In this document: positions 1 through 9,241 of the stretch, in pieces
Layout: each line of letters begins with the position of its first letter
How positions within the stretch are numbered: the first letter of the stretch is position 1
Source of the DNA: Pedobacter nototheniae
GTDB lineage: Bacteria > Bacteroidota > Bacteroidia > Sphingobacteriales > Sphingobacteriaceae
Length of the DNA: 59,716 nt
Assembly: GCF_004335085.1 (NCBI RefSeq)
Contig: NZ_RQRS01000032.1
Span: 1-59,716 of the forward strand
Direction of reading: 5' to 3'
Position numbers and translations under genes: made by a program
The notes under the pieces: generated by a model
Told to the model about the DNA's origin: nothing
What the model saw: the letters and a program-made list of their open reading frames with translations, nothing else
The model's database searches: none

Positions 1-129
1 AGTTTGCCCTATCTTTTCTCATCTCCCGCTGCTACCAATGCCCTTCAGCTTAAACCTGACCGGAATGTAAATCCTTTTTGGTTAAGATCCCTCAATTTTA
101 CCAAAGCTTATCCAAAAAGATTGCAATAA
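1..129 (+). CDS. 3' end of a gene cut by the window edge
   Basis: Frame 1 is open from the first base to a TAA at 127-129 and gives a 42-residue tail ending in AYPKRLQ. The composition is protein-like (LKPDRNVNPFWLRSLNF), not the low-complexity output typical of AT-rich non-coding DNA. The rest of the gene lies outside the window, so no family can be named. After the stop, 130-297 holds no ORF and probably carries the promoter of the next gene. An open stretch this short could be chance. Confidence 0.4.
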   Translation, partial: SLPYLFSSPAATNALQLKPDRNVNPFWLRSLNFTKAYPKRLQ

Positions 130-297
130 AGGGCAGGACTGCAGCCCCCATTAAATACTGCACATCCATTTCCTGAATATCTTTAAAATACTTTTCAAAT
201 AAATTCTCCAAAAGATTTCACTAAAGTTAAAAAATCATAAATCTATATCGCTGATTGTAATAAAACCGTATAATTGTAGTATTACGTAAATATCATT

Positions 298-2067
298 ATG
301 ATGAATTTTAACATAAAGAAATTGATGTTTTTCATTCTTTTTCTTTGCTTACAAACGCTTTCTTTTTCGCAGAGTAAAAAAGTACAATTACCAGCAAATT
401 GGCATAACCTTGATTTAATAGAAAATGGTTTTTACGGCATTAGTACTGAAAAAGCTTATCGGGAAATTTTGAAGGATAAGAAGCCTAAGCAAAAAATTGT
501 TGTTGCTGTGATTGATGGTGGGGTTGATATTAGTCATGAGGATTTAAAAGATGTTTTATGGACAAATCCAAAAGAAATTGCAGATAATGGAATAGATGAC
601 GATGGTAATGGTTATGTTGATGATGTGCATGGATGGAATTTTATCGGTTCTAAGAGCGGAAATCTGCAATATGATAATTTAGAGTTAGTTCGTCTGTTAA
701 GAATTTATACTCCGAAATACCAATCTACAACTAATTTGACACCTTTGGATAGTACACAAAAGGAGGAATTTAGGTTATATAAAAAAATGGTTGGTGATTT
801 TGGTAGAAAGTATGAGGATGCGAGTAATACGTTTTCTGTACTTATTGCTATTAATAAGGTTTTGGATTCTGTAGCAAAGATTAACAATAAGAAAATTCCT
901 TCTTTAGAAGATATTGATAAGTATAAAGCGGATGATGAAACCGAAGAACAGGTAAAAAAAATTATTAGAAAGGGTGCGCAAGAAGATGGAAGTTTCGAGA
1001 AGTTTTATAAAAATATTAAGGATGGCTACGAGCAGTATGATGCAATGCTTAAGTATAATCTCAATCCTAAATACGATAAAAGAGCTGAATTAGTAGGTGA
1101 TGATTATTTAAATTCTAACCAGAGAAACTATGGGAATAGCGATGTAAAAGGCCCAGATGCAATGCATGGAACACATGTTTCTGGTATAATAGGTGCCAAC
1201 AGGCTTAATAGTTTAGGGGTAATGGGAGTAGCTAATAATGTGAGCATTATGGCTATAAGAGTAGTGCCTACAGGCGATGAAAGAGATAAAGATGTTGCCA
1301 ATGGGATAAGATATGCTGTAGATAATGGTGCCAAGGTTATTAATATGAGTTTTGGTAAGAGTTATAAATGGGATAAAAAAGTAGTAGACGAGGCTGTTAA
1401 ATATGCCGAAACTAAAGGTGTTTTGTTAGTTCATGCGGCTGGTAATGATAATCAAAATAACGACATTGATGAAAATTATCCCAACAAGTACTTTGATAGT
1501 AAGGAAGCAGAAGATTATAAGGCAACACATAAAATAAAGGTGAAACCTGATTTTACGCCCCCAAAAAATATTTCAAGAAATGGGATAGGAATGCCTCAAT
1601 CTGCGGATAGAAAGAATGCGGAGAGACCTTTGTCTTTAGATTCTCTTAAGTTTAATTTACCACATGCAAATAACTGGATTGAAGTTGGTGCAAGTGCTTA
1701 TAAGGATGATGATAATTTAAAAGCAGACTTTTCAAATTATGGCAAGTATACTGTTGATGTTTTTGCGCCTGGTTTCTTAATAAAATCGACTGTTCCTGAT
1801 TCAAAGTATGAAGAATTGGATGGTACTAGTATGGCTTCGCCTGTAGTGGCTGGTCTTGCAGCACTAATTTTGAGCTATTATCCTGAGTTTACCCCTGCTG
1901 AGGTTAGAGATATTATTATGAAATCTGTTTCAAAGGTTAATCACAAGATTAAGTATAAGAATGAAAAGGGAGATAATGTTAGAGTTCTTTTTTCAGATAT
2001 TTGCGTAAGCGGCGGAATTGTAAACGCATATAATGCTTTAAAACTGGCCGAAACATATAAGAAATAG
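298..2067 (+). CDS. Secreted S8 family (subtilisin-like) serine protease
   Basis: A 589-aa subtilase with a Sec signal peptide (about residues 1-25, ending SFSQ). The catalytic triad is visible: Asp73 in VVAVIDGGVD, His290 in the HGTHVSG box and Ser511 in GTSMASP. The oxyanion-hole Asn lies in the HAAGND segment. The Asp-His spacing of about 217 residues is far wider than in subtilisin (about 32). It is filled by a charged, lysine-rich insertion, a pattern I associate with Bacteroidota S8 proteins. No propeptide or C-terminal sorting domain is obvious, so it is probably periplasmic or released. The start is ATG ATG at 298; the second ATG at 301 is equally possible. It stands alone and converges on the deacetylase gene. 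Family assignment is secure; the substrate is unknown. Confidence 0.93.
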   Translation: MMNFNIKKLMFFILFLCLQTLSFSQSKKVQLPANWHNLDLIENGFYGISTEKAYREILKDKKPKQKIVVAVIDGGVDISHEDLKDVLWTNPKEIADNGIDDDGNGYVDDVHGWNFIGSKSGNLQYDNLELVRLLRIYTPKYQSTTNLTPLDSTQKEEFRLYKKMVGDFGRKYEDASNTFSVLIAINKVLDSVAKINNKKIPSLEDIDKYKADDETEEQVKKIIRKGAQEDGSFEKFYKNIKDGYEQYDAMLKYNLNPKYDKRAELVGDDYLNSNQRNYGNSDVKGPDAMHGTHVSGIIGANRLNSLGVMGVANNVSIMAIRVVPTGDERDKDVANGIRYAVDNGAKVINMSFGKSYKWDKKVVDEAVKYAETKGVLLVHAAGNDNQNNDIDENYPNKYFDSKEAEDYKATHKIKVKPDFTPPKNISRNGIGMPQSADRKNAERPLSLDSLKFNLPHANNWIEVGASAYKDDDNLKADFSNYGKYTVDVFAPGFLIKSTVPDSKYEELDGTSMASPVVAGLAALILSYYPEFTPAEVRDIIMKSVSKVNHKIKYKNEKGDNVRVLFSDICVSGGIVNAYNALKLAETYKK

Positions 2068-2113
2068 GGGATACTACCTGGGAAATAACTTTTATAGATT
2101 TACCTATTTAAAT

Positions 2114-2893
2114 TTATAATTTATTGGATTTAATAAAATATTGAAAGGTTCCGAATGGATATTTTTTTGATTTCATCCAAGAGATTAGATTATCCATTCT
2201 TTCGATCATTTTTATACCCGTATTTTTTCTTACGTAACCTGGAAATCCAAAACGTTCAAAATCATTAAGATCAGTAAATTCCCATGGGTGGAAATAAATA
2301 TTTAGGTATTTATCCTTTTTGTAAGTCCAGCTGGAGAGGAATTTATAAATAGCTAGAGGTAAATTATGGAATGATAACCAGAATAGTGGAAAACGAATTA
2401 ACGGACTTACCGATGCTGGAATTTGAAGTACGTTTTCTTTTTTAAAATACGTTCTGGAAATATTAAAATTATTATATCTACTAGGTAAATAAGTTGGGTT
2501 AATAGAAGTATTGTAGGTATAGCCAGCCTTAAAAATCTCTTGTTCATCAACAGGCATCATTCTCGCCATGCGATAACCTGTAATTTCTTTGCCTGAAAGT
2601 TGTTCGAGTTTTAATTTTGATTGTAAAAGATGCTCGGGCTTAAAATCTGAATGATAATAGCCATGTGAAGCAAGTTCATGGCCACTTGAGGTAATTCTTT
2701 CAATTAAATCAGGGATATTTTCTGCAAAGGTTACGGTACAAAAAAAAGTGGCTTTTACATCATGCTTCTTTAACAAATTTAATATTGAAATAGTACCTGC
2801 TCTGGAAATCGCGATCTGATCTTCAAAGGAAATATCTTTTCCATATTCGAAGGGCATGTCAAATTCTTCAATGTCAAAACTTAAAAGAATCAT
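2114..2893 (-). CDS. Polysaccharide deacetylase family protein (NodB/CE4-like)
   Basis: A 259-aa protein with the NodB homology fold. The first motif is SFDIEEFD (residues 5-12, the catalytic and metal Asp region) and the second is H77-x3-H81 in SHGYYHSD, the CE4 metal-binding pair. KATFFCTVTFAE is the conserved second strand. The C-terminal half has the HPWEF segment seen in deacetylases that act on lipid-linked or exopolysaccharide sugars. There is no signal peptide, so it is probably cytoplasmic and acts on a sugar precursor. Its ATG overlaps the stop of the upstream glycosyltransferase (ATGA, 2890-2893), so the two are translationally coupled. The pair probably modifies an undecaprenyl-linked sugar, by analogy with ArnC/ArnD-like pairs. 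That pathway is inference. Confidence 0.88.
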   Translation of the reverse strand: MILLSFDIEEFDMPFEYGKDISFEDQIAISRAGTISILNLLKKHDVKATFFCTVTFAENIPDLIERITSSGHELASHGYYHSDFKPEHLLQSKLKLEQLSGKEITGYRMARMMPVDEQEIFKAGYTYNTSINPTYLPSRYNNFNISRTYFKKENVLQIPASVSPLIRFPLFWLSFHNLPLAIYKFLSSWTYKKDKYLNIYFHPWEFTDLNDFERFGFPGYVRKNTGIKMIERMDNLISWMKSKKYPFGTFQYFIKSNKL

Positions 2894-3822
2894 TTATTTG
2901 GAATATTGGTTGAACGAATAATATAATTAGGACGGTTTTTAGTTTGCATAAACATTTTGCCAACATAAATTCCAATAATACCTAAAATGATGAGTTGTAG
3001 CCCACCGAAGAAAACTATTGTCATGATTACTGAGGCCCAGCCAGAAACTTCTACTTTATTAATGAAGGCATAAAGAACGTATGGCACATATAAAACAGAT
3101 GCTAACGAAAGTATAAAGCCCAAATAAACGGCTGTATAAAGTGGTTTTATGCTAAAGGAAGTTACGCCATGCAATGCAAGTCTTACCATTTTTTTTACGG
3201 TGTATTTGCTTTTTCCGGCAAAACGTGCAGCAGGATTATACTTAATAGCATATTGTTTAAATCCTAGCCATTTAACAAGTCCTCTTAGAAATGGTTCATT
3301 CTCATGAAAATTTCTAAAAACATTAACAACCTTTTGATCTAAAAGTCGAAAATCAGCAGAACCTGGTTCAAGTTCAATATCTGAAAGACTATTTAATACT
3401 TTATAGAATAAGTTTGATGTACTTCTTTTGCGTTTCGATAGAGATTTATCTTCCTCACGAACGGTATAAACAACCTCATTACCTTCTTCCCATTTCTTTA
3501 ACATTTCTGGAATCAAATCTGGTGGATGTTGCATATCGCAATCCATAGAAATTACGCAATCACCAAAAGCGTGATCCATTCCTGCTTTTACAGCGAGTTG
3601 ATGTCCAAAGTTTTTAGAAAATTCAAGGAAAAATACATTGTTTGAAGCAGCAGCAAATTCTTTGATTTTATCGAGCGTATGATCTGCACTTCCATCATCA
3701 ACCAAAATAATTTCGTGGTCGTAATTAATTGTTGAAAATACGTTTTTAATACTTTCTACTATAACAAAAATATTATCAGCCTCGTTGTAAGCGGGAATAA
3801 CTATTGAAACTAATTTTTTCAT
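2890..3822 (-). CDS. GT2 family glycosyltransferase, DPM1/ArnC/GtrB type
   Basis: A 310-aa family-2 glycosyltransferase. The N-terminal GT-A domain starts with VSIVIPAYNEADNI and has the nucleotide-sugar motif LVDDGSAD and an SMDCDMQHPP DxD region (about residue 95). The acceptor-side region contains FLRGLVKWLGF. Two C-terminal transmembrane helices (about 225-255 and 262-290) give the dolichyl/undecaprenyl-phosphate glycosyltransferase layout. The expected reaction is transfer of a sugar from a nucleotide sugar to undecaprenyl phosphate at the inner face of the inner membrane. It is the first gene of a two-gene minus-strand operon with the deacetylase, overlapping by 4 nt. The donor sugar cannot be read from sequence. 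Confidence 0.92.
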   Translation of the reverse strand: MKKLVSIVIPAYNEADNIFVIVESIKNVFSTINYDHEIILVDDGSADHTLDKIKEFAAASNNVFFLEFSKNFGHQLAVKAGMDHAFGDCVISMDCDMQHPPDLIPEMLKKWEEGNEVVYTVREEDKSLSKRKRSTSNLFYKVLNSLSDIELEPGSADFRLLDQKVVNVFRNFHENEPFLRGLVKWLGFKQYAIKYNPAARFAGKSKYTVKKMVRLALHGVTSFSIKPLYTAVYLGFILSLASVLYVPYVLYAFINKVEVSGWASVIMTIVFFGGLQLIILGIIGIYVGKMFMQTKNRPNYIIRSTNIPNK

Positions 3823-4032
3823 TTATGTGCAATCAAATGGCAATTTAAATTACACATAAAAACTATAATTTGCTTTTTTAACAAAAAAAGTAGCTGCTTT
3901 TATTAATTTAAATTGACTAATGGGAGTCATTTTTATTTGATGCTGCAAGATATGAATTTTAAAGAATAGTTATTAAATAAGTTACATTTGAGCATGAAAT
4001 GAATATCTTTAAATAAAGCAGTTTAATTCATT

Positions 4033-4464
4033 ATGAAATCTTTAATTCTCTTATTATCTCTTATTTGTTTAAAGACACCTAAAATTGATTTTAAAGTTCA
4101 ACAGGATTCTTGTACAAAACATTATGATGAAACAATACATAGCTTTGTTTATAGTTATGTTGATCAAATGCCTGAGTTTCCAGGCGGACCAAGTAAATTT
4201 TATTCCTATTTGTTTAAAAACCTTAAGTTTAGTCCTGATACTACAAAATCTTGGCAAAGTAGGGTTCCTACTACCTTTTTTATAGATACTTTAGGCAACA
4301 TCATAAATATTAGTATTGATAATAAAGTGCCTAAAGATTATACAAGTCTTGATTTGGGTTTTATAGAAGTACTCAAAAAATGTCCAAAATGGAAGCCAGC
4401 AAAATGCAATGGAAAAAAGGTTGTTTTTAGATATAGAATTAATCCTATTATAGAACCGAATTAA
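4033..4464 (+). CDS. Small exported protein resembling a TonB C-terminal domain
   Basis: A 143-aa protein with a hydrophobic N-terminus (MKSLILLLSLICL) that could be a signal peptide. The body follows the C-terminal fold of TonB energy transducers as seen in Bacteroidota: a MPEFPGGPSKFYSYL segment, a TFFIDTLGNI beta strand, and a CPKWKPAKCNGKKV segment before the last strand (RYRINPI). It lacks the transmembrane anchor plus proline-rich linker of a working TonB, so it is a free-standing domain, perhaps a periplasmic modulator of receptors. It sits just downstream of the SusC/SusD signalling operon and converges with it. Domain assignment is by pattern only. Confidence 0.62.
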   Translation: MKSLILLLSLICLKTPKIDFKVQQDSCTKHYDETIHSFVYSYVDQMPEFPGGPSKFYSYLFKNLKFSPDTTKSWQSRVPTTFFIDTLGNIINISIDNKVPKDYTSLDLGFIEVLKKCPKWKPAKCNGKKVVFRYRINPIIEPN

Positions 4465-4478
4465 ATCGAATAGGATTA
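4440..4478. terminator. Inverted repeat between convergent genes, possible terminator
   Basis: A perfect 10-bp inverted repeat (TAATCCTATT at 4440-4449, AATAGGATTA at 4469-4478) lies over the stop codon of the TonB-like gene and just before the 3' end of the facing SusD gene. The stem is AT-rich and the T tract is weak, so termination strength is uncertain. Confidence 0.4.
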
Positions 4479-4497
4479 TTATAGGTATTATGTTGAA

Positions 4498-6096
4498 CTA
4501 TTTATCCCACCAAACTCTCGAAGTTAATACATCGCCTCCGGTTAATCTACCAATGGCATCTTTATAGTTATTGGTATTGTTTAAAATTTCTGTCGATAAA
4601 TAAATCATCCTCCGTGGGATGGTTGCGTTGGTAACATTGCCTGTATAATTTACGGGTACAAGTTCAGGATATCCACTTCGTTTCCAATTTAACCAGGCCT
4701 CGATAAAGTTAAAGTTTGTACCTGTTGTAATCCAATATTGTGTGTTAATGGCTTTAAAAGAATTCTGTATGTTGCTTTCATCCAATGGGTTTTGGGCAAC
4801 ATAATTTGATATAACTGTAGGGTCGATTTTTGCCTGTTGATCCAACAACGATAATGATTGCAGAGATGCAGTTAAGCCATTGCTATAGTGATTGTTAGCT
4901 GTTCCGGTTACATTCCATCCTCTAATTTTGGCTTCAGCAAGTAAAAACTCTGTTTCAGAATATGTCATAATAAAAATAGGACCTCCCAATTTTAAGTACA
5001 CAGATGTTCTAGGTCTAGAATAATTGCCCAATGGTGCAAAATTGCTTCCACTTCCCGTACCTCCTGGATAATCTGGCGCATTATTAATATCTGTAGCTCC
5101 ACCTTGTAAATCATAACCATTAGGCATTCCTATTTGAACAGCAGGATCATTATTTCCTTTTAAATTTTGATTTGAATTTTGGGCTAAACCACTCGGCGGA
5201 ATCTCACCAATTACACCTAGTCGCGGATCATTTGTGTTTCTTAACTGATCAATCAAAGTTTTACTCCACCGTACTTCTAAATAGTCAGAATAAGTTCTTA
5301 AAGCTAAAGAAGTACCATTTTGACTATTAAATGAAGATGCATCTGTTATCAATATTGCGCTATCATTAATGCTTGAGAAGGTTTTTCCTGCGGCTTTTTC
5401 TACCCATATTTTAGCTTTATCAGGATTAATTTTCGTTAACCTCATCGCAACGCGAACCATAAGGGAATAGCCAAACTTTTTCCATTTTTCAATATTTCCT
5501 TTATAAAATAGATCAGCAGTTGGCTTAGGTTTTAAGGGGTCGAGGTTGTTTATTGCATTTTCAAGATCATGAAGCATGGAATCATAAATATCTTCTTGCC
5601 TATCATAAACTGGATATTTAATTCCTTGCATGGCTTTGGCAGCTTGAGAATAGGGCACATCTCCATAAGTATCGGTTATCCTTTGCAAAATTAATACAAA
5701 CATAATATCACCAATATTAATTAAGTTGGTATTCTCTTGTGGGTTTTTGAGGTTGGCAAGCCGTTGCATTTCTCTTATTGTGGAAACTTCGGCATAACCT
5801 TCATCAAAAATTCTTCCCTGATAATCGGTAAAGCTGGCAATATTTATATATTTATCGCCATTGTTATAATAGTAATAGGTAGATGCAAGTAGTTGCATCA
5901 TAGTACTTTGATAAACTAATTGATAATAGCCAATGTTAGCGTATTTTAATTGAGCAGAAGAAAGTAGTTCATTAGGGTCATAATTTTCTGCAGTTACTTT
6001 TGTGGGATCGGTATTAATATCATCTAACTGTTGTTTGGAACAGCCTGAATAAAATAGGCAGAGAAAAACGGTTGCATAAAGAATTGCTTTTTTCAT
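4498..6096 (-). CDS. SusD/RagB-like outer-membrane lipoprotein
   Basis: A 532-aa SusD-type glycan- or nutrient-binding lipoprotein. The signal peptide ends in a lipobox with the cysteine in YSGCSKQQ (about residue 19). Typical SusD features follow: the TPR-like N-terminal half (MQRLANLKNPQ, then ITDTYGDVPYSQAAK and a KYPVYDRQEDIY segment) and the C-terminal GGDVLTSRVWWDK end. It is the last gene of the minus-strand operon sigma-FecR-SusC-SusD, 9 nt after the SusC stop. It would sit as a lid on the SusC barrel in the outer membrane. No dedicated enzyme is encoded beside it, so the ligand is unknown. Confidence 0.94.
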   Translation of the reverse strand: MKKAILYATVFLCLFYSGCSKQQLDDINTDPTKVTAENYDPNELLSSAQLKYANIGYYQLVYQSTMMQLLASTYYYYNNGDKYINIASFTDYQGRIFDEGYAEVSTIREMQRLANLKNPQENTNLINIGDIMFVLILQRITDTYGDVPYSQAAKAMQGIKYPVYDRQEDIYDSMLHDLENAINNLDPLKPKPTADLFYKGNIEKWKKFGYSLMVRVAMRLTKINPDKAKIWVEKAAGKTFSSINDSAILITDASSFNSQNGTSLALRTYSDYLEVRWSKTLIDQLRNTNDPRLGVIGEIPPSGLAQNSNQNLKGNNDPAVQIGMPNGYDLQGGATDINNAPDYPGGTGSGSNFAPLGNYSRPRTSVYLKLGGPIFIMTYSETEFLLAEAKIRGWNVTGTANNHYSNGLTASLQSLSLLDQQAKIDPTVISNYVAQNPLDESNIQNSFKAINTQYWITTGTNFNFIEAWLNWKRSGYPELVPVNYTGNVTNATIPRRMIYLSTEILNNTNNYKDAIGRLTGGDVLTSRVWWDK

Positions 6097-6105
6097 GATG
6101 CCTGC

Positions 6106-9100
6106 TTATTTAAATTTTAAGTTTAAGTTTAAGCCAAACGTTCTGGTTGCGGGTAAGGAGGCCCCTTCAATGCCAGAATATGCAAGTATAGGCGAAAATT
6201 CAGATTCTGGATCTATATTTTTTGTATATTTTAATAGCGTAAATAAATTTCGACTTACAAAATCTATACTGATGCTTTTAAATGGAGTTTTTTTTAAAAA
6301 GCTTTCTTTGAAAACATATCCAAAGGTGGCTTGTCTTAATTTTATAAAACTTCCATTTAGCACTGATAAGGCAGAAATATTACTTGCCAGCTCTGGGTAG
6401 TAATTATAAGCGGGTACAAGTGTTGTGTTTTTTAATCCGTTTTCATATACGCCACTTGCAATAATTCCATTCTCTCTGCCAGGTAAAGTGGCTTGGTTTA
6501 AGCCGTTAACATATGAATAGTTTTCCGTGGCTGATAAAATTTTATTGCCAAATCTATAATCGATCAGAAAAGAAATATTGAATTGGCCAAATGTAAAACT
6601 ATTGTTTATTCCGCCATAAATTGATGGAATAGTACTTCCCATGGGCACTAAATCACCACGTTTCGGGATTCCATCTGACCCAATAATTATATTTCCAGCG
6701 GCGTCTCTTTTATAGTCATAAGCCATAATTTGCGTAATGGGTTTGCCTACCACTAAGGCCGTATTTGCATTTAATGGTCTATAAGTTCCTGTTAAAGTAT
6801 AATTATTACTACCATCAATAGATAGGAGTTTATTTTTTACCTGAGTGAAGTTAAAACTAACCTGCCACTTTTTATTTTTCCTTAAAATTGGGGTATACTC
6901 TATTGCAAGCTCGGTACCTACGTTTCTGGTTTTACCTAAATTAACATAAGCTGATGTAAAACCTGCTGTTACAGATTGTTTGGCATTTATAATTTCGTTA
7001 TTGGTAACCCGATGGAAAAATGTAAAGTCGAAATCAAGTCTACCTTCAAAGAACTTTAAATTTAAGCCTGCTTCAAATTCATTCAAAGTGAAGGGTTTTA
7101 AGTTATAATTGGGCAAATCGCGAGAAAAATCACCTACAGGAATACCATTAATGCTGTTATCAGATACATAATATATTTGTGTTGTGTAGGGAACGGTTGG
7201 TTCTCCGCTGGTTTTTGCGTAATCTAATCTCAATTTGCCAAAACTTAAATTTCTAATATTAATTAGATCAGAAAATATAAAGCTTCCAGAAATTCCTGGT
7301 ACAAATATGCCTCTGCTATTAGAAGGGAGCGTTGAATAAATATCATACCGCCCAGTTAATGATAAGTTTAAAAGCTGGTAAAAAGATAAATCGGCTGTAT
7401 AATAGGCAGATTCAGTAACTATTTTTGAGATGGTATTGGTATTTGTTTTGGTAATTAAATTATCCGGCGTATATAGGTAAGGGATAATAAATTGCGATCC
7501 TTTTATTTTTTTTGCGTTTCCATTTCTTTCTCTATAATTTGCACCTAAAGAAATATCAAGAACCAAATCTTTAGAGATATTTCGGTTAATTGAAAGCAAA
7601 AAATCACTATTAAATTCTGATGTTCTTAGTTGATCAAAAGCATTTATTCCTCCTTGTCTATTAATCGAAAAGGCCGTTCCGGTTGGTAAAATACTAACTA
7701 CCTCATCGTTACTTACATCATAGCCAAACCTACCTTGAATAGATGCCCAACTGTTAAAATTATATTTTGCCGAGGCCGAAGAAATATAACGGTTACGTTT
7801 GGCGTAATCCGTTTGTTTATTCATTAAAAAATAAGGATTGGTTTTATATTCATCAGCATTCCAACGTACTTCATTACCAGTTATTGGATCATAACCAGGG
7901 GCTAAAAGTGCTTGATCCAAACTTGTTGCCAATGCTGCAATTCCATAATTTGCATTAAGCGGACCATCGCTTAAATAGCTCTTATTTTTGTTGTTTTCGT
8001 AAATATAATTCGCATTGAAACTTATTGTAAGTTTTTTGGTTAAATCAAAAGAAGCATAAATATTGAAAGTTTTTCTATTTAGATGTCCATTTTTTAAAAT
8101 AGAGCTATTATCAAGGTTCGAAGCAGAAAGGCGATAAATATTTCGATTACTCCCACCGACTAATGAAATCGTGTTGGTAAAGGCTGGAGCGGTTCTATAA
8201 AAGTTTTCAATATTATTTTTTGCTGGTAAATAAGGCTTGTAAGAACCATCAATTTGTGGTGTGAGTGCGCCATCCATTTTTTCTCCCCAACTTAAAATTC
8301 CAGTAGAAGATGCATTATATGTGTTGATTGGGCGCTTGTTTTGTGCGCCCTGACCATAAATATATTGAAAATCTGTGTTATTAACAGGGGTTTCAAAAGA
8401 TAGATTTGTATTATACTCTATAGCTGGTCCAGCATTTTCTTTTCCGCTTTTTAAATTAATTAGAATGACACCATTTGCCGCCCTAGCTCCATACAGTGCA
8501 GATGCTGCCGAACCTTTAAGAATGGTTATGGTTTCAATATCGTCTGGATTTATGTTACTTATTCCATCCCCATAATCTGCGCCGCCATACTCATTTGCAC
8601 TTCCACGCAGGGTATTATCAATTGGGACACCATTTACTACAAAAAGGGGAGAAGCGGCTGTCATACTTGCTACACCCCTAAGCAATATTCGTGCGGAGGA
8701 TGATGGACCACCGCTAACACCACTAATATTTAAGCCGGCAACCCTTCCTTGCAGTGCCATAATCATGTTGGATTCTCTCGCTTTGCTTATGGAACTGCCT
8801 TTGATTGAAGTTACGGCATAACCTAATTTTCTATTATCTTTTTCTATTCCTAATGCTGTAATTACAACCTCATTTAATATCCTGGCACTATCTGGATGAT
8901 TAGATTTTATTTCAATAGCTTTAATTACAATAAGATTATTAGGTAATAAAGCGTATTCGTAGCTTGTATTTTTTAATATTTGTTGCAATACCTGAGTAAC
9001 TTCAACATCAGCTACATTAATGGTAATTTTCTTTTGAGGTATTTTAGATTCACTAAAAACGAAATGATAAATGGTTTGATTTTGAATGGATTCGATTACA

Positions 9101-9207
9101 TTTTCAAAATCTACAGATTGAAGATTTAGCGTAACTTTTGTTTGCGAGTAACTATTTATTGAAATTAAGAAAGGTATAAAAAGAAATAATTTCTTTAACA
9201 GCTTCAT
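6106..9207 (-). CDS. SusC/RagA-like TonB-dependent receptor with STN signalling domain
   Basis: A 1033-aa outer-membrane receptor. I chose the ATG at 9207 (MKLLKKLFLFIPFLIS) because it gives a clean signal peptide; the longer frame back to 9294 would overlap the FecR gene. After the signal comes an STN (secretin/TonB short N-terminal) domain, about residues 25-100, with VTLNLQSVDFENVIESIQ and VTQVLQQILKNTSYEY. Then come the SusC signature region (NEVVITALGIEKDNRKLGYAV), the plug (LKGSAASALYGARAANGVI) and a long beta barrel ending LNLNLKFK. The STN domain contacts FecR in the periplasm, so substrate binding is relayed to the ECF sigma factor encoded upstream. It lacks the usual carboxypeptidase-regulatory-like domain found in the two other SusC genes here. 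Confidence 0.95.
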   Translation of the reverse strand: MKLLKKLFLFIPFLISINSYSQTKVTLNLQSVDFENVIESIQNQTIYHFVFSESKIPQKKITINVADVEVTQVLQQILKNTSYEYALLPNNLIVIKAIEIKSNHPDSARILNEVVITALGIEKDNRKLGYAVTSIKGSSISKARESNMIMALQGRVAGLNISGVSGGPSSSARILLRGVASMTAASPLFVVNGVPIDNTLRGSANEYGGADYGDGISNINPDDIETITILKGSAASALYGARAANGVILINLKSGKENAGPAIEYNTNLSFETPVNNTDFQYIYGQGAQNKRPINTYNASSTGILSWGEKMDGALTPQIDGSYKPYLPAKNNIENFYRTAPAFTNTISLVGGSNRNIYRLSASNLDNSSILKNGHLNRKTFNIYASFDLTKKLTISFNANYIYENNKNKSYLSDGPLNANYGIAALATSLDQALLAPGYDPITGNEVRWNADEYKTNPYFLMNKQTDYAKRNRYISSASAKYNFNSWASIQGRFGYDVSNDEVVSILPTGTAFSINRQGGINAFDQLRTSEFNSDFLLSINRNISKDLVLDISLGANYRERNGNAKKIKGSQFIIPYLYTPDNLITKTNTNTISKIVTESAYYTADLSFYQLLNLSLTGRYDIYSTLPSNSRGIFVPGISGSFIFSDLINIRNLSFGKLRLDYAKTSGEPTVPYTTQIYYVSDNSINGIPVGDFSRDLPNYNLKPFTLNEFEAGLNLKFFEGRLDFDFTFFHRVTNNEIINAKQSVTAGFTSAYVNLGKTRNVGTELAIEYTPILRKNKKWQVSFNFTQVKNKLLSIDGSNNYTLTGTYRPLNANTALVVGKPITQIMAYDYKRDAAGNIIIGSDGIPKRGDLVPMGSTIPSIYGGINNSFTFGQFNISFLIDYRFGNKILSATENYSYVNGLNQATLPGRENGIIASGVYENGLKNTTLVPAYNYYPELASNISALSVLNGSFIKLRQATFGYVFKESFLKKTPFKSISIDFVSRNLFTLLKYTKNIDPESEFSPILAYSGIEGASLPATRTFGLNLNLKFK

Positions 9208-9241
9208 AAAATAAAGTGTACATAACCTGGATTGAATTTGG

